Source of the DNA: JANSWY01 sp965243755
GTDB lineage: Bacteria > Bacteroidota > Bacteroidia > Cytophagales > Cyclobacteriaceae
Reading direction: 5' to 3'
Assembly: GCA_965243755.1 (NCBI GenBank)
Contig: CBDEVW010000001.1
Coordinates: 124,001-188,000, forward strand
DNA: 64,000 nt
The position numbers and the translations under genes are program-made. Shown piece by piece: positions 61,994 through 64,000 of this stretch (within the stretch, counting starts at the first letter, position 1; each line of letters begins with the position of its first letter). The notes beneath the pieces were generated by a model. That model was not told the DNA's origin. It saw only the letters and a list, made by a program, of their open reading frames with translations, and searched no databases.

Positions 61994-62581
61994 ATGGTGA
62001 TAATTTCCAAAGCTGATTTAAGAGAATATAGAAATCAAGGCAGATCGTTCAGTAAGAGTGTAACTGATAGCTTGAATGAATGGGTAAATGAGTCCAAGGC
62101 CAATAAAGTCACCATTTTTCTATCTCATAAACATGATGAAGATGAGGAACTGGATGCAGCAATTACTTTGCTAAAGAACTTGGGAGTTGAAATATATGTT
62201 GATTGGCAAGACGATGAAATGCCAAAAAATACCAATGGCTATACTGCAAGAATGATAAAGAAAAAAATTCGGGAAAATGATAAGTTCATATTGTTAGCCA
62301 CAGAGGCTGCCGTAGCGTCTAAATGGTGCAATTGGGAATTAGGATATGGGGATTCTCAGAAGTATAAAAAGCATCTTGCGATATTCCCAATTCGTAACTC
62401 ATTCGACCCTAATTTTTCTGGAAATGAATATCTCGCTATTTATCCCTCAATCGAAAAAGAAAGTGGAAAATCAAAAGATTTAGCAGGTAATTACATTCCT
62501 GAGGGATATTATGTATTTGATCCTCCTGATAAAGATGGCAACCGAAGATTTGAAAGCTTAAGAAATTGGCTAAATTCATAA
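61994..62581 (+). CDS. TIR-domain protein (probable NADase-type immune or signalling protein)
   Basis: A 195-residue TIR protein. A short N-terminal helix region (1-36) is followed by the TIR domain: VTIFLSHKHDEDEELDAAIT (beta-A and box 1), VEIYVDWQDDEMP, DKFILLATEAAVASKWCNWELGYGD. The Glu in WCNWELGYG (Glu115) fits the catalytic Glu of bacterial TIR NADases. The domain is of the TIR_2/DUF1863 type. It is followed after 3 bp by a two-helix membrane protein, so they form a pair. TIR proteins act as NAD+ hydrolases or cyclic-ADP-ribose signal makers in anti-phage systems. Activity here is inferred. Confidence 0.85.
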   Translation: MVIISKADLREYRNQGRSFSKSVTDSLNEWVNESKANKVTIFLSHKHDEDEELDAAITLLKNLGVEIYVDWQDDEMPKNTNGYTARMIKKKIRENDKFILLATEAAVASKWCNWELGYGDSQKYKKHLAIFPIRNSFDPNFSGNEYLAIYPSIEKESGKSKDLAGNYIPEGYYVFDPPDKDGNRRFESLRNWLNS

Positions 62582-62584
62582 TAA

Positions 62585-62986
62585 ATGGAAAACAAAAGAA
62601 AACACTTAGAATTCATTCAAAATATTATTACCAGAATGAACTCTAACTCATTTATGTTAAAAGGGTGGGCTATCACCCTAGTTTCAGCATTATTTGCTCT
62701 GGCTGCAAAAGATGCAAACATTAATTATGTTCTGGTTTCATATATTGTTATTCCTGTTTTTTGGATTTTAGATGGGTTTTACATCTCCCAGGAAAGACAA
62801 TTTAGATCACTATTTAATGATGTTAGGTCTGTGAAGGAAGAAAATATCAATTTTGATCTAAGCACGGCCAATTATAATACAGGAAGAAATACATGGTTTA
62901 ATGGTATTTTCTCAAAAACATTAATCCCTTTTTATGGAATTTCTACAATAGCTACTTTGATAGTAATGTTTCTTATTTCTAACTAG
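62585..62986 (+). CDS. Two-helix membrane protein, putative TIR partner effector
   Basis: A 133-residue protein with hydrophobic helices at about residues 26-63 (KGWAITLVSALFALAAKDAN, then VLVSYIVIPVFWILDG) and a further helix at the end (IPFYGISTIATLIVMFLIS). The N-terminal block KHLEFIQNIITRMNSNSFML seems conserved in a family found beside TIR genes. It starts 3 bp after the TIR stop, so both are made together. A membrane effector triggered by a TIR-made signal would fit Thoeris-like logic. Not a recognised ThsA. Confidence 0.75.
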   Translation: MENKRKHLEFIQNIITRMNSNSFMLKGWAITLVSALFALAAKDANINYVLVSYIVIPVFWILDGFYISQERQFRSLFNDVRSVKEENINFDLSTANYNTGRNTWFNGIFSKTLIPFYGISTIATLIVMFLISN

Positions 62987-63169
62987 AAATTGAAATAGTA
63001 GTCATGAATTAATTGAATTTGAATGTTTTAATATCTAATGTACCCTTATTACCTGTTTATCAACCCAAACATTTTGGCTACTTTATAGCTTCTATCCTGG
63101 TCAAAAAAGAAAAGTACTTCGCCTCGTATGACAAGGTACGTAATACGGAAGAATCAAGTATTTTTCAAA

Positions 63170-63295
63170 ATGATTACTAACGAGTTCGAAGCTGGAAGGA
63201 ACCGTTGGATTGTATCGTTCTTTTCACTGACATTAATTGTTTTCTATAGTGCTCTTTTATCAGCCACTGGTGCAGTGATTTTCCTAACCGATTAA
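63170..63295 (+). CDS. Small single-pass membrane peptide (unconfirmed)
   Basis: This frame encodes 41 residues, MITNEFEAGRNRWIVSFFSL then TLIVFYSALLSATGAVIFLTD, i.e. a polar head and one hydrophobic helix. Its stop at 63295 lies 3 bases before the shared 22-bp element. It sits between the two TIR loci on the same strand. No RBS or conservation can be checked, so it could be chance. The rest of 62987-63374 shows nothing else. Confidence 0.4.
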   Translation: MITNEFEAGRNRWIVSFFSLTLIVFYSALLSATGAVIFLTD

Positions 63296-63298
63296 TAG

Positions 63299-63320
63299 AA
63301 AATACCTACTTATGGGTATT
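63299..63320 (+). promoter_or_regulatory. Shared palindromic element upstream of the second TIR gene
   Basis: Exact copy of 61801-61822. It lies 54 bp before the start codon of the second TIR gene, a position suited to an operator or promoter element. Confidence 0.6.
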
Positions 63321-63374
63321 GTGTTTGGAAGAGTTTTTTGATCAATTTACTCTTAATAAACTTGTGGCCATGAT

Positions 63375-64000
63375 ATGAATCGACTTCAAGATGGTATTCA
63401 ATTGATTATTCAAGCAGAGAGACAGGGATATTTCGAGTGTCGAGCTTTTATCGAAATGCCTAACATTAATCCAAGCTATATTGTTCTAGTTGGCGATGGC
63501 ACCTCTGATTCTCTTAAGCTGATTCGTAAGCTGGAGTTATCAATCACAAGAGAAATTACTCACCTGAATCCAAGATCAAAAAAGTCGCCTACTCCACCAT
63601 GTGGTGGAAATATTGATAACTGTTTATCTTGTCACGCAAATCAGACTACTAACTGCAAGAGACTGCTTATTCTTGTAGGAGGTAATAATGATGATCCCCT
63701 ACCGCCAACTGACAATTTCGATAATTGGTTGAGAAATAAGTCGTATGACTTTGTTATTCCGGTATTACATCGATCAAAAGAAAAGAATCTACGAACGATA
63801 CTTAGGAAGCCCTTTGCACCTAGTAATGCTGTTTTTTACGATCAAAATATCAGTGAAGTTTCACCTGCTATTTTATCAAGTGCTGGTCTTACTTCCGATG
63901 AACATAAGGTTTTCATTAGCTATAGGAGAAAGGATTCGGAGTATTTAGCTAAGCAACTTTTTGATGGATTGACTTATGAAGGGTTTGATGTATTTCTTGA
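63375..64000 (+). CDS. Second TIR-domain protein, partial (runs off the window)
   Basis: A frame from the ATG at 63375 stays open to the window end (208 complete codons). Residues 1-170 are not recognised and contain a Cys cluster (CGGNIDNCLSCHANQTTNC) that may bind zinc. From about residue 182 the sequence KVFISYRRKDSEYLAKQLFD and TYEGFDVFL is the start of a TIR domain at the C-terminus. The catalytic Glu lies outside the window. The N-terminal part may be a sensor. The shared 22-bp element precedes the gene. Confidence 0.8.
   Translation, partial: MNRLQDGIQLIIQAERQGYFECRAFIEMPNINPSYIVLVGDGTSDSLKLIRKLELSITREITHLNPRSKKSPTPPCGGNIDNCLSCHANQTTNCKRLLILVGGNNDDPLPPTDNFDNWLRNKSYDFVIPVLHRSKEKNLRTILRKPFAPSNAVFYDQNISEVSPAILSSAGLTSDEHKVFISYRRKDSEYLAKQLFDGLTYEGFDVFL

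Overview
The window looks like the chromosome of a Bacteroidota bacterium, probably an aerobic, free-living Cytophagales-type organism. Three things point there: a tmRNA whose tag reads GENNYAMAA, promoter -7 elements of the Bacteroidota form TAnnTTTG, and gene families typical of the phylum (a TGLS-type tyrosine recombinase, PepSY-like secreted proteins, many lipoproteins). Species cannot be fixed from the sequence alone.

Layout. Positions 1-3434 hold the end of an aspartoacylase-like gene, a repeat-rich gap with three REP-like palindromes, and a ppk2/CorC-type operon. Positions 3677-11118 hold a NarL-type two-component pair, an ECF-like sigma factor, MarC, a lipoprotein, a class-A-beta-lactamase-fold hydrolase and a nucleotide-transporter-like HEAT protein. 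Positions 11108-16809 (minus strand) carry an apparently exported glucan-water-dikinase-like protein in an operon with a second serine hydrolase, then two small secreted proteins. Positions 17008-22906 carry a universal stress protein and a compact operon of an OmpA lipoprotein, a large coiled-coil protein with a degenerate P-loop, and an MscS channel.

Positions 22913-28500 are the most unusual part: a row of short gene cassettes bounded by G/TT junctions. In five successive cassettes the first bases are the reverse complement of a box at that cassette's own 3' end. This is the signature of integron gene cassettes. No integron integrase is visible, so it resembles a CALIN (cluster of attC sites lacking an integrase). 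Cargo: a lipoprotein, two near-identical ParE/RelE-type toxin-antitoxin pairs (one toxin broken by a nonsense codon), a two-helix membrane protein, an OLD-type ATPase-TOPRIM protein, and a TA pair with a truncated toxin. Several junctions carry an outward promoter.

Positions 28625-57668 are mostly ordinary core and accessory genes: a DapB-like protein, a Crp-family operon, a signal-peptidase-like lipoprotein lacking its catalytic residues, an uncharacterised four-gene operon (threonine-synthase-like, DUF1611, PP-loop/creatininase fusion, dipeptide epimerase), a stress and envelope group (USP, CorA, BON, OmpA), a FIST-hybrid kinase pair, TspO, a thioesterase, an MFS exporter and secreted proteins of unknown function.

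Positions 57806-64000 are ssrA (tmRNA) followed by what looks like an integrated element: a tyrosine recombinase, a small HTH-like protein, two small conserved proteins, a roughly 1-kb non-coding stretch, then a TIR protein with a two-helix membrane partner and a second TIR gene running off the window. The two TIR loci share a 22-bp palindromic element upstream, which suggests co-regulated immune or signalling cargo.
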